This document shows, piece after piece, positions 5,416 to 10,729 of a stretch of DNA of 10,729 nucleotides (position 1 is its first letter; every line of letters starts with the position of its first letter). Source of the DNA: Patescibacteria group bacterium (GTDB lineage: Bacteria; Patescibacteriota; Minisyncoccia; JAHIHE01). Where the stretch lies: positions 1 to 10,729 of the forward strand of contig JAHILZ010000011.1 of NCBI GenBank assembly GCA_018896765.1, written 5' to 3'. Made by a program: the position numbers and the translations under genes. Under the pieces are notes generated by a model that saw only the letters and a list, made by a program, of their open reading frames with translations, searched no databases and was not told the DNA's origin.

Positions 5416-6423
5416 TTATTCCGCGATTAAATTCATAATAATTTTTACCATCACATCTTTTTCTTCCGGCTTGCTTTCCGCGACAAGAAGCGCCAGCGCG
5501 GTCAAAGCATTGTCATTGATTTTCTTCTCGCCGGATTTTTTGTAAAGATAACCGTTTCTATCCAGAAAATATACAAACAAAAACGAGCCGATGCGCTTAT
5601 TGCCGTCGGAAAAAGAATGATCTTTGATAATTAAATATAACAAGTGCGAAGCTTTGTTTTCAATAGTCGGATATAATTCCTTGTTGTCGAATGTTTGATA
5701 AAGATTTTTTACGATAGTTTCCAGCGCGCCCTGCCTTTCCTGCCCGAACAAATCTCCGGCTTCTTTTTTATTTATAAGCTCCGTTTTTATTTTTCCGATA
5801 ATTTTCAGAGATTTTTTGTAGTCCAAAATAAATTTAGTTTTTCCACCTTTTATTTCTTCTATTTTCCCATTGTCATATTCGCTAAGCAAAGTCAAAGTTT
5901 TAGCATAGCTTGAAAGCAAATTTAAAATTTCCTGCGACCGATCGCGAAGCATTGATTTTTGAGACTTGTCTTGCAGGAAGGAGATTGCGGTCTGTAATTC
6001 TTTAAATTTTTCCTGAGCTTCCAGCAATCGTTTTTCATTTATAGCATAACCTTTGACTAAATAATCCTTTAAAGTTTTGGTCGCCCAAATACGAAAATCT
6101 GTAGCTCTTTTGGAGCTTACTCTGTAACCAATCGAGATAATCATATCAAGGTTGTAAAACTCAATCTCTCTTTCAATATTTCTTCCGCCTTCTTTTTGAA
6201 CTGTTGCAATTTTTGCAACAGTTGATTTTTCTTTTAATTCCCCTTCTTCGTAGATATTTTTTATATGTCTGGATACACCGGACTTATCAATACCAAAAAG
6301 ATCGGCTATTTGGTTTAGTGTAAGCCAAATCGTTTCGTTTTCCAATCGCACATCAATTCGAATATCGCCCTTTGACGCTTCGTAAATAATGATTGAATTG
6401 TTTTTAGTTTTATTTTTCGCCAT
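5416..6423 (-). CDS. RhuM-Fic/Doc fusion protein
   Basis: The 335-residue protein has two parts. The N-terminal half (about 10-130) is the RhuM-type domain, with IIIYEASKGDIRIDVRLENE at 11-30, a helix-turn-helix-like segment LTLNQIADLFGIDKSGVSRH (34-53), and YNLDMIISIGYRVSSKRATDF at about 90-110. A helical linker follows, rich in Lys, Glu and Gln. The C-terminal half (about 200-335) is a Fic/Doc domain with the catalytic loop HSFSDGNKRIGS at 269-280. Lys276 stands where AMP-transferring Fic proteins usually have Gly-Arg, so the motif is of the Doc kind, which suggests a phosphotransfer or nucleotide-transfer toxin-like activity. The substrate is unknown. No antitoxin-like small gene adjoins it, and no clear S/T-x-x-x-E-G/N inhibitory motif is visible. 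It converges with the TrmB-like gene and is likely an acquired accessory gene. Confidence 0.9.
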   Translation of the reverse strand: MAKNKTKNNSIIIYEASKGDIRIDVRLENETIWLTLNQIADLFGIDKSGVSRHIKNIYEEGELKEKSTVAKIATVQKEGGRNIEREIEFYNLDMIISIGYRVSSKRATDFRIWATKTLKDYLVKGYAINEKRLLEAQEKFKELQTAISFLQDKSQKSMLRDRSQEILNLLSSYAKTLTLLSEYDNGKIEEIKGGKTKFILDYKKSLKIIGKIKTELINKKEAGDLFGQERQGALETIVKNLYQTFDNKELYPTIENKASHLLYLIIKDHSFSDGNKRIGSFLFVYFLDRNGYLYKKSGEKKINDNALTALALLVAESKPEEKDVMVKIIMNLIAE

Positions 6424-6445
6424 AACTTTTTGGTTTATTGATCCA

Positions 6446-6474
6446 ATCTTACCTTAAAACTTGATTAAAATCAA
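6446..6474 (-). promoter_or_regulatory. Promoter of the RhuM-Fic gene
   Basis: On minus, TTGATT (6474-6469) and TAAGAT (6451-6446) are separated by 17 bp, 22 bp before the ATG at 6423. The -35 overlaps a small palindrome (TTGAT TAAA ATCAA, 6461-6474) that could be an operator. Confidence 0.5.
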
Positions 6475-6496
6475 ATAAAAAAATTACATAAAAGGT

Positions 6497-6551
6497 TTTC
6501 CGCGCAAAAAAAGAAGGATGCTTGGGTTGAAAATTGGTTTTTGGGGAAGAT
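6497..6551. repeat. Copy B of the ~55-bp direct repeat
   Basis: It matches copy A (4322-4375) in the same orientation, starting TTTCCGCGC plus an A-run and ending GGAAGAT. It lies just upstream of the RhuM-Fic promoter and of the rpmH promoter, 2.2 kb from copy A. Confidence 0.7.
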
Positions 6552-6598
6552 AAAAAACATTTTAATTTTTCAAAGCGGCGAATGCGCATATGAGTATG

Positions 6599-6627
6599 TT
6601 GACAATATGCTTAAAAATTGGTAAAGT
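6599..6627 (+). promoter_or_regulatory. Promoter of the rpmH operon
   Basis: A perfect -35 TTGACA (6599-6604), a 17-bp spacer and TAAAGT (6622-6627) as a weaker -10. Transcription would start near 6634, about 40 nt before rpmH. Confidence 0.6.
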
Positions 6628-6675
6628 GAATTAGTGATTGATCGCATAAATAATTAGAGAAATTAACAAATAATC

Positions 6676-6822
6676 ATGAAACCAACTTATCAGCCAAAAA
6701 AGAGAAAAAGAATCAAGACCCATGGTTTTAAAAAAAGAATGGCAACTCCGGGCGGGCGAAAAGTGCTGGCAAAGAGAAGGCAAAAAGGAAGAAAGAAATT
6801 AACGGCGCAAAGAAAGTTATAA
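6676..6822 (+). CDS. rpmH: 50S ribosomal protein L34
   Basis: A 48-residue, very basic protein of the large ribosomal subunit. The translation begins MKPTYQPKKRKRIKTHGFKK and continues RMATPGGRKVLAKRRQKGRKKL, matching the L34 pattern (TYQPxxRKRxxxHGFxxRMxTxxGRxVLxxRRxKGRxxL) over its whole length. It is 2-4 residues longer than usual. Its stop codon lies inside the first unit of an 8-bp tandem repeat. It leads the conserved rpmH-rnpA-yidD-yidC-jag order. No Shine-Dalgarno site is present. Confidence 0.98.
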   Translation: MKPTYQPKKRKRIKTHGFKKRMATPGGRKVLAKRRQKGRKKLTAQRKL

Positions 6823-6849
6823 AGTTATAAAGTTATAAAGTTATAAAGT
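6813..6849. repeat. AAAGTTAT tandem array (4.6 copies) overlapping the rpmH stop
   Basis: Four exact copies of AAAGTTAT (6813-6844) plus AAAGT. The first copy contains the last codons of rpmH, so the repeat contributes the C-terminal Lys-Leu and the stop codon. Confidence 0.95.
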
Positions 6850-6862
6850 CGAAATTTTTTGC

Positions 6863-6897
6863 TTTATGAACTTTAAAACTTGATGAACTTGATGAAC
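6863..6897. repeat. TTGATGAAC-type tandem units before rnpA
   Basis: TTTATGAAC, TTTAAAAC, then TTGATGAAC twice exactly (6880-6888, 6889-6897), ending 9 bp before the preferred rnpA start. Confidence 0.75.
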
Positions 6898-6906
6898 TGG
6901 GTTTGT

Positions 6907-7248
6907 ATGCTGTCTAAAAATTATCGCTTAAGATTAAAAAATGATTTCGATAGGCTTTTTAAGGAAGGCAAGTTTGCCGGCCATGCATTTTTAACTTTAG
7001 GCTTTGCTAAAAATAATCTGAATAATTCAAGGTTTGCCGTTATTGTAGCAAAAAAAGTAAGCAAAAAAGCGGTTAAAAGGAATTCAATAAAAAGAAAAAT
7101 AGTGGAAATTATTAGGTTGGATTTGCAGCAGATTAAACCCGGTTTTGATTTAGTTTTTATTGCTAAGCCTGAAATTCAGGGAAAGAAATATAAGGAAATC
7201 AAAGCAGCCGTGTCAGGTCTTCTTAAAAGAGCAAGGTTTATCGAATAG
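6907..7248 (+). CDS. rnpA: Ribonuclease P protein component
   Basis: The protein subunit of RNase P, which matures tRNA 5' ends. From ATG 6907 it has 113 residues: MLSKNYRLRLKNDFDRLFKEGK matches the family N-terminus, then FAVIVAKKVSKKAVKRNSIK and RKIVEIIR form the basic RNA-binding signature (family pattern KRNxxKRxxRExxR), and DLVFIAKP lies near the C-terminus. The reading frame is open upstream to a TTG at 6880 and an ATG at 6883, but those codons are made of tandem repeat and add residues not seen in the family. I prefer 6907 for that reason. It follows rpmH by 84 bp, as is typical. Confidence 0.95.
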   Translation: MLSKNYRLRLKNDFDRLFKEGKFAGHAFLTLGFAKNNLNNSRFAVIVAKKVSKKAVKRNSIKRKIVEIIRLDLQQIKPGFDLVFIAKPEIQGKKYKEIKAAVSGLLKRARFIE

Positions 7249-7251
7249 AAT

Positions 7252-7279
7252 TTGACCCGCGTTTTTTGTTTCGTAAAAT
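7252..7279 (+). promoter_or_regulatory. Possible promoter for yidD-yidC-jag
   Basis: TTGACC (7252-7257), a 16-bp spacer and TAAAAT (7274-7279) in the 127-bp rnpA-yidD gap. It could give the downstream genes transcription of their own. Confidence 0.35.
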
Positions 7280-7375
7280 AGCTTTATTTGCTTTTATTTA
7301 AAGGGTTTTATAGGGAGTTAGGCAAAAAGCTAAGGAATAAAAAAGGCGGGATAAATATTATTAAGGCGCGCAAAT

Positions 7376-7636
7376 ATGCTGAAAAAAACTCTTCTCGTGT
7401 TTATTAAAATTTATCAGAAAACAATTTCGCCGGACCACGGCTCGACTTCGCTCGCCGCAGGCGGTATTTTTGGTTTTTTGCCAAGCGGAGGCGCTTGCCG
7501 ATTTTATCCTACTTGTTCGGAATACGCTCATCAAGCGATTGAAAAAAAAGGTTCTTTGAAAGGGTTAATATTGGCGGCGCATAGAATTATCCGCTGCCAT
7601 CCTTTTAATAAAGGAGGATACGATCCTGTGGAATAA
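7376..7636 (+). CDS. yidD: Membrane protein insertion efficiency factor YidD
   Basis: A small membrane-associated helper of the YidC insertion pathway. The 86 residues include the amphipathic N-terminus (LKKTLLVFIKIYQKTISP), the Cys motif CRFYPTCSEYAHQAIEKKGS (about 41-60) and the terminal RCHPFNKGGYDPVE, all diagnostic. Between ISP and CRF there are 21 residues where E. coli YidD has about five. Part of this insertion (GSTSLAAGG) is encoded by a G+C-rich stretch (about 7440-7463) unlike the surrounding DNA. The ATG at 7376 gives the expected start; AAGG lies 10-13 nt upstream, too weak and distant to be a clear ribosome-binding site. yidD between rnpA and yidC is the standard bacterial order. 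Confidence 0.96.
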   Translation: MLKKTLLVFIKIYQKTISPDHGSTSLAAGGIFGFLPSGGACRFYPTCSEYAHQAIEKKGSLKGLILAAHRIIRCHPFNKGGYDPVE

Positions 7637-7639
7637 GCA

Positions 7640-7690
7640 ATATTAACATATTAACATATTAACATATTAACATATTAACATATTAACATA
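7640..7690. repeat. ATATTAAC tandem array (6.4 copies) after yidD
   Basis: Six exact 8-bp copies (7640-7687) plus ATA, beginning 3 bp after the yidD stop. A looser run of ATG-led units (ATGTTAA, ATGTTCGA, ATGCTAAA at 7704-7726) follows and leads directly into the yidC start codon. Confidence 0.95.
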
Positions 7691-7726
7691 GATAAGATTC
7701 AAGATGTTAAATGTTCGAATGCTAAA

Positions 7727-8446
7727 ATGATTTTCATGTCTTTAACATCAATCTTTGATTTTTTGTTTTACGAGCCAATTTTAAAAGCTTTGACGATTAT
7801 TCAAAGCATTATTCCCGGCCATGATTTTGGATGGGCGGTAATTATTTTGACGATATTAATTCGTATTTTACTTTGGCCTCTTGCTTCTAAGTCGATTAAA
7901 TCCCAGAAGGCTCTGCAAGAGCTTCAGCCGGAAATGAGCGCGATAAAAGAAAAATTCAAAGATCAAAAAGAAAAGCAGGCGCAGGCAATGATGGAGCTTT
8001 ATAAAAACAAGAAGATTAACCCAGTGTCCGGGTGTTTGCCGGTTTTGATTCAATTTCCTATTCTTATCGCTCTTTATTACGCGCTTATGGAAGGCCTTGC
8101 GGCGCACGACATCAATACAAATTTTATGTTTTTGGGAATTCTGGATTTAACCCAAAAAAGCATTGTTTTAGCGATTTTAACGGGAATTTTGCAGTATTAT
8201 CAGACAAAAATGATAATGGTAACGAAAAAAGAAGTAAAAGAAGTAAAAGAGAAAGCTATTCAAATTAAAAAGACCGATTCGCCGGGAGATTTTTCACAAA
8301 TAATGAACAAGCAAATGCTTTATGTAATGCCATTTGTTATGGCTTTTGTGGCTTTTTCCCTTCCTGCCGGCATTGCTTTATATTTAGCAATAACTACCGC
8401 TTTTTCTATTGTTCAGCAGCATTGGACAATGAAAAAGCCTAATTAA
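7727..8446 (+). CDS. yidC: Membrane protein insertase YidC (short, SpoIIIJ/Oxa1 type)
   Basis: The 239-residue insertase folds membrane proteins alone or with Sec. It lacks the large periplasmic domain of Gram-negative YidC and, as far as I can see, a lipoprotein signal. Membrane segments fall near 34-53 (GWAVIILTILIRILLWPLAS), 103-122, 133-158, 197-213 and 214-230. Arg46 in the first of these corresponds to the conserved arginine in the hydrophilic groove. A charged coiled hairpin (about 55-98, EMSAIKEKFKDQKEKQAQAM) and the SGCLPVLIQFPILIALYYAL motif are typical. The loop at about 163-190 is Lys-rich. ATG 7727 or 7736 could be the start; neither has a Shine-Dalgarno site. It precedes jag by 14 bp and is probably co-transcribed with it. 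Confidence 0.96.
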   Translation: MIFMSLTSIFDFLFYEPILKALTIIQSIIPGHDFGWAVIILTILIRILLWPLASKSIKSQKALQELQPEMSAIKEKFKDQKEKQAQAMMELYKNKKINPVSGCLPVLIQFPILIALYYALMEGLAAHDINTNFMFLGILDLTQKSIVLAILTGILQYYQTKMIMVTKKEVKEVKEKAIQIKKTDSPGDFSQIMNKQMLYVMPFVMAFVAFSLPAGIALYLAITTAFSIVQQHWTMKKPN

Positions 8447-8460
8447 AATAAAGTAAAATT

Positions 8461-8967
8461 ATGGATGAAATATTAAAAGAAAAAATTATTACAGCTATTA
8501 AAACCGTTATTAATTTTGTGGATTCGCGGCATGAAGTAGCTTGCGAGGAATTATCTGAGAATTTTTATATTTTTACCATTAAAACCGCCGAATCTTCCTT
8601 GCTCATCGGCCGTGAAGGGGTCAATGTCGGTTCCATTGAGCATTTAATAAAAATGTTGTTAAGAAAAGACGCGCTGAATGCTCCTACTTTTATAATTGAT
8701 ATTAATAATTATCGGCGAGTGAAAATAGAAAGGCTTAGGCAAATCGCCAAAAGCGCCGCTTTAAGAGTGGGCTGGCAAGGAAAGTCTGAAACATTAAGCC
8801 CGATGAGCGCTTTAGAGCGAAGGATAATTCACATGGAATTATCGAATAGTCCGTTGGTTGAAACAAAAAGCGTTGGCGAAGATCCTAACAGATCGGTTAT
8901 CATTAATCCCCTGAATCAAAAAGATAGCAAAAAGAATATTAATATTGATGAAATTATTAATTCATAG
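8461..8967 (+). CDS. jag: KH-R3H RNA-binding protein Jag/KhpB
   Basis: A 168-residue single-stranded nucleic-acid-binding protein, genetically linked to YidC; in Gram-positive bacteria KhpB partners with KhpA in cell-elongation control. A KH domain lies at about 30-82 with the loop IGREG (49-53) followed by VGSIEHLIKMLLRK. An R3H domain lies at about 84-150: RRVKIERLRQIAKSAALRVG, the R-x-x-x-H pair at Arg120-His124 within ALERRIIHMEL, and SVGEDPNRSVIINP. The N-terminal Jag-N domain of longer homologues is absent, and the tail after 151 is polar. The start ATG 8461 follows the yidC stop by 14 bp. Confidence 0.95.
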   Translation: MDEILKEKIITAIKTVINFVDSRHEVACEELSENFYIFTIKTAESSLLIGREGVNVGSIEHLIKMLLRKDALNAPTFIIDINNYRRVKIERLRQIAKSAALRVGWQGKSETLSPMSALERRIIHMELSNSPLVETKSVGEDPNRSVIINPLNQKDSKKNINIDEIINS

Positions 8968-8970
8968 CTT

Positions 8971-8998
8971 GAAGGTGGAAGGTAGAAAGTGGAAGGTG
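8971..8998. repeat. GAAGGTG heptad array between jag and the flippase
   Basis: Four 7-bp units in exact phase: GAAGGTG, GAAGGTA, GAAAGTG, GAAGGTG, starting 4 bp after the jag stop. TATAAT follows at 9001-9006 and could be a -10 for the flippase gene. Confidence 0.85.
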
Positions 8999-9026
8999 GA
9001 TATAATTTTAATAATACTGCTTTCTA

Positions 9027-10487
9027 TTGTCCATTTTTTCACTTTTTGTGGTTACCGTCCGTCAAAAAATTGCTTATAATGCCGCTTTTTCGAGTATCGC
9101 GCGAGTAATTGATGGGGTGCTGGCGCTGATTGTTACCGCTTACCTTACGCGATATCTGGGACCGAGCGGCTTTGGGAATTATATTATTGTTTTTACATTC
9201 TGGTATATTTTTACTGTTTTAGCGGATTTGGGATTATACCAAATCACCGTCAGAGAAATTTCTCAAAATAAAGAAAAAGAGCCGGAAATTGTCAACAATG
9301 CTTTTACGCTTAGACTAAGCGCCACAGTCTTAGTTTTTTTTATTGGAATTTTATCGCTTTTTTTTCTGCCTTATTCTCATGAGTTAAAATTGGGCTTGAT
9401 TTTGGGGGCAGTGGGTTTTTGGGCTTTGTCCGGCGGGCAAGTGTTAGTCGGGGTATTTCAAAAAAACTTAAGGATTGACAAAATCGCGATAGCGGAAATT
9501 GCGGGGAGAATAGTTCAGCTTTTACTTACGTTATATGTTATTGAAAAAGATTTGGGATTTTTAAATGTTATCGCGGTGTTTTCCGCCTCAGCGCTGATTA
9601 ATTTAACCGTTATTTGTTTTTTTGCCAATAAATTTGTCGCTCTGCGATTGGCGTTCGATATGGCTGTCTGGAAAAGAATGATCAAGGAAGGATGGCCATT
9701 GGCTGTCGCGGCAATTTTCGTGATGGTTTATTTTCGCTTGAACGCGATTATATTATCTTTAATGAAAGGAGAAGAAGCCGTCGGTGTTTTTGGGGTGGGG
9801 TATAAAATTTTGGAAAACTTAATTTTTTTCCCGACGATGTTTGTCGGCTTGGTAATGCCGATTATGAGCCAGACGGCAAAAAATGATTTGGCAAGGTTTA
9901 AGGAGGTCATACAAAAAACTTTTAACGCCCTGATCGTTTTTTTAATTCCTATGGTCGCTTTTACCGTTATTCTAAGCGATAAAATTGTTTACGCGATCGG
10001 GGGGGAAAACTTTTCCCAGTCAGCAGGAGTGCTTAATATTTTAATTTTCGCGGCCGCTTTGATTTTTTTGGGAACTTTATGGAGCAATGCTATTATCGCG
10101 CTTGGCGCGCAGCGGCAATTGGCTAAAGTTTATTTTTTTGGAGCCGTAGTGAGTATAATCGCCAACATATCATTAATCCATTTTTTTTCGTATGACGGGG
10201 CGGCTTGGGCGACATTGCTTACGGAATTCTTGGTGACGGCGATGATGGCGCTTTATTTGCGGCAAATAATCGCTTACGCGCCTTCCGCAAAAAAATTGTC
10301 GAAGGTAATCATCGCGACTCTTGCCGCTTCTTTGCTGATTATATTTATCGGCAATAAGGTTATTTTCAGCTCCCCTTTCATCGCGCTGGGCGCGCTTCTT
10401 TCGGCAGGCGGCATTTTTTATTTCTTGGCGCTTTTTTTGCTTAACGGATTTAATATTAAAGAAATAGGGTCGTTTTTAAAAAAGTAA
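9027..10487 (+). CDS. Polysaccharide biosynthesis flippase (MOP/Wzx-like)
   Basis: A 486-residue integral membrane protein with about 14 hydrophobic segments, of the oligosaccharide flippase family that moves lipid-linked glycans across the membrane. The N-terminal signature VRQKIAYNAAFSSIARVIDG, then LTRYLGPSGFGNYIIVFTFW (about 40-60), is typical, as are GVFGVGYKILENLIFFPTMF near 252-271 and PIMSQTAK shortly after. Length is normal for the family. The start is uncertain: TTG 9027 gives the longest form and GTG 9048 removes seven residues; neither has a Shine-Dalgarno site. Its substrate cannot be told from the sequence. It likely serves the cell-surface glycan of an organism that builds an envelope with few genes. 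It follows jag by 59 bp, beyond the usual end of the conserved cluster, and may have its own promoter (TATAAT at 9001-9006). Confidence 0.93.
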   Translation: MSIFSLFVVTVRQKIAYNAAFSSIARVIDGVLALIVTAYLTRYLGPSGFGNYIIVFTFWYIFTVLADLGLYQITVREISQNKEKEPEIVNNAFTLRLSATVLVFFIGILSLFFLPYSHELKLGLILGAVGFWALSGGQVLVGVFQKNLRIDKIAIAEIAGRIVQLLLTLYVIEKDLGFLNVIAVFSASALINLTVICFFANKFVALRLAFDMAVWKRMIKEGWPLAVAAIFVMVYFRLNAIILSLMKGEEAVGVFGVGYKILENLIFFPTMFVGLVMPIMSQTAKNDLARFKEVIQKTFNALIVFLIPMVAFTVILSDKIVYAIGGENFSQSAGVLNILIFAAALIFLGTLWSNAIIALGAQRQLAKVYFFGAVVSIIANISLIHFFSYDGAAWATLLTEFLVTAMMALYLRQIIAYAPSAKKLSKVIIATLAASLLIIFIGNKVIFSSPFIALGALLSAGGIFYFLALFLLNGFNIKEIGSFLKK

Positions 10488-10548
10488 ATTCGGGTTTGCC
10501 GCGAATGGCGGGATATTTTGTCGTTAAGGAATTTCAATATTGTTATTT

Positions 10549-10591
10549 TTGTCATTGCGAGCCCTGTACTCAGGGCGCGGCAATCTCGTTC
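10549..10591. repeat. Dispersed REP-like palindromic element
   Basis: ATTGC (10554-10558) pairs with GCAAT (10580-10584), and GCCCTG (10561-10566) pairs with CAGGGC (10571-10576) around a TACT loop. The outer words TCATTGCGAG and GCAATCTCG are those of a palindromic repeat I know from many unrelated bacteria. It is more G+C-rich than its surroundings and could also act as a terminator for the flippase gene. Confidence 0.65.
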
Positions 10592-10593
10592 TT

Positions 10594-10628
10594 AAGTTAA
10601 AAGTTCAAAGTGAAAAGTTAAAAGTCGA
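10594..10628. repeat. AAGTNNA heptad array after the flippase
   Basis: Five 7-bp units in exact phase, all fitting AAGTNNA (for example AAGTTAA, AAGTTCA, AAGTCGA). Beyond it, from 10629 to the window end at 10729, I see only A/T-rich DNA with related words and no gene. Confidence 0.85.
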
Positions 10629-10729
10629 ATTTAAAATTAAAATTAAAAGTTTGTAAGGATTCAGCAACTTTAAACTTTTAGCTTTACCCTGTTAAATTTG
10701 CCTCGCAACTATTTAACAAGGCGCAACTT

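Noticed and set aside
6880..6906. Upstream TTG/ATG start for rnpA
   Set aside because: The added residues come from tandem repeat units and do not resemble the RnpA N-terminus; ATG 6907 gives the family's usual beginning.
10488..10520. Possible terminator directly after the flippase (TTCG...CGAA region)
   Set aside because: Pairing is short and interrupted, with no T-run; the REP-like hairpin at 10554-10584 is a better candidate.
10690..10718. Inverted repeat TGTTAAAT/ATTTAACA near the right edge, considered as a terminator or a second attC
   Set aside because: It is only 8 A/T-rich pairs with a 13-nt loop, no T-run and no matching L-box; the window ends before anything decisive.
1..10729. 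CRISPR array from the recurring short repeats
   Set aside because: The units are 7-9 bp, contiguous and without spacers, and no cas gene is present.

Overview
This window is the chromosomal replication-origin neighbourhood of a small-genome bacterium, most likely a member of the Candidate Phyla Radiation (Patescibacteria, Parcubacteria-like). The basis is an A+T-rich genome, compact proteins with family-specific sequences, near-absence of Shine-Dalgarno sites, and the gene set dnaN-dnaA against rpmH-rnpA-yidD-yidC-jag. TGA acts as a stop (the TrmB-like gene ends in TGA), which argues against the Gracilibacteria/SR1 code. This assignment is inference; the window has no rRNA.

Left accessory region (1-1232, all genes on minus): the start of a membrane protein runs off the left edge. 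Next come a long imperfect palindrome resembling an integron attC site (about 96-225), an unrecognised 120-residue protein framed almost exactly by a 34-bp inverted repeat, a small promoter-like palindrome, and a wrecked BRO/DinD-type gene.

Origin block (1233-4375): dnaN and dnaA are on minus. DnaA-box-like sites lie on both sides of dnaA, and an A+T-rich element with six DnaA-trio-like triplets lies between dnaA and dnaN. This looks like a bipartite origin of the Bacillus type.

Inserted block (about 4322-6551): a TrmB-family regulator on plus and a RhuM-Fic fusion on minus converge on a perfect 38-bp palindrome. Two similar copies of a ~55-bp sequence flank the pair, which separates dnaA from its usual neighbour rpmH and looks like an insertion into the origin region.

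Right operon (6599-10487, all plus): ribosomal protein L34, RNase P protein, YidD, YidC insertase and the KH-R3H protein Jag/KhpB form the conserved translation and membrane-insertion cluster. A 14-helix-type polysaccharide flippase follows.

A recurring feature is short, degenerate tandem repeats (7-9 bp, often built on AAAGT/AAGGT words). They occupy many intergenic gaps, sometimes touch stop or start codons, and differ in unit sequence from gap to gap.
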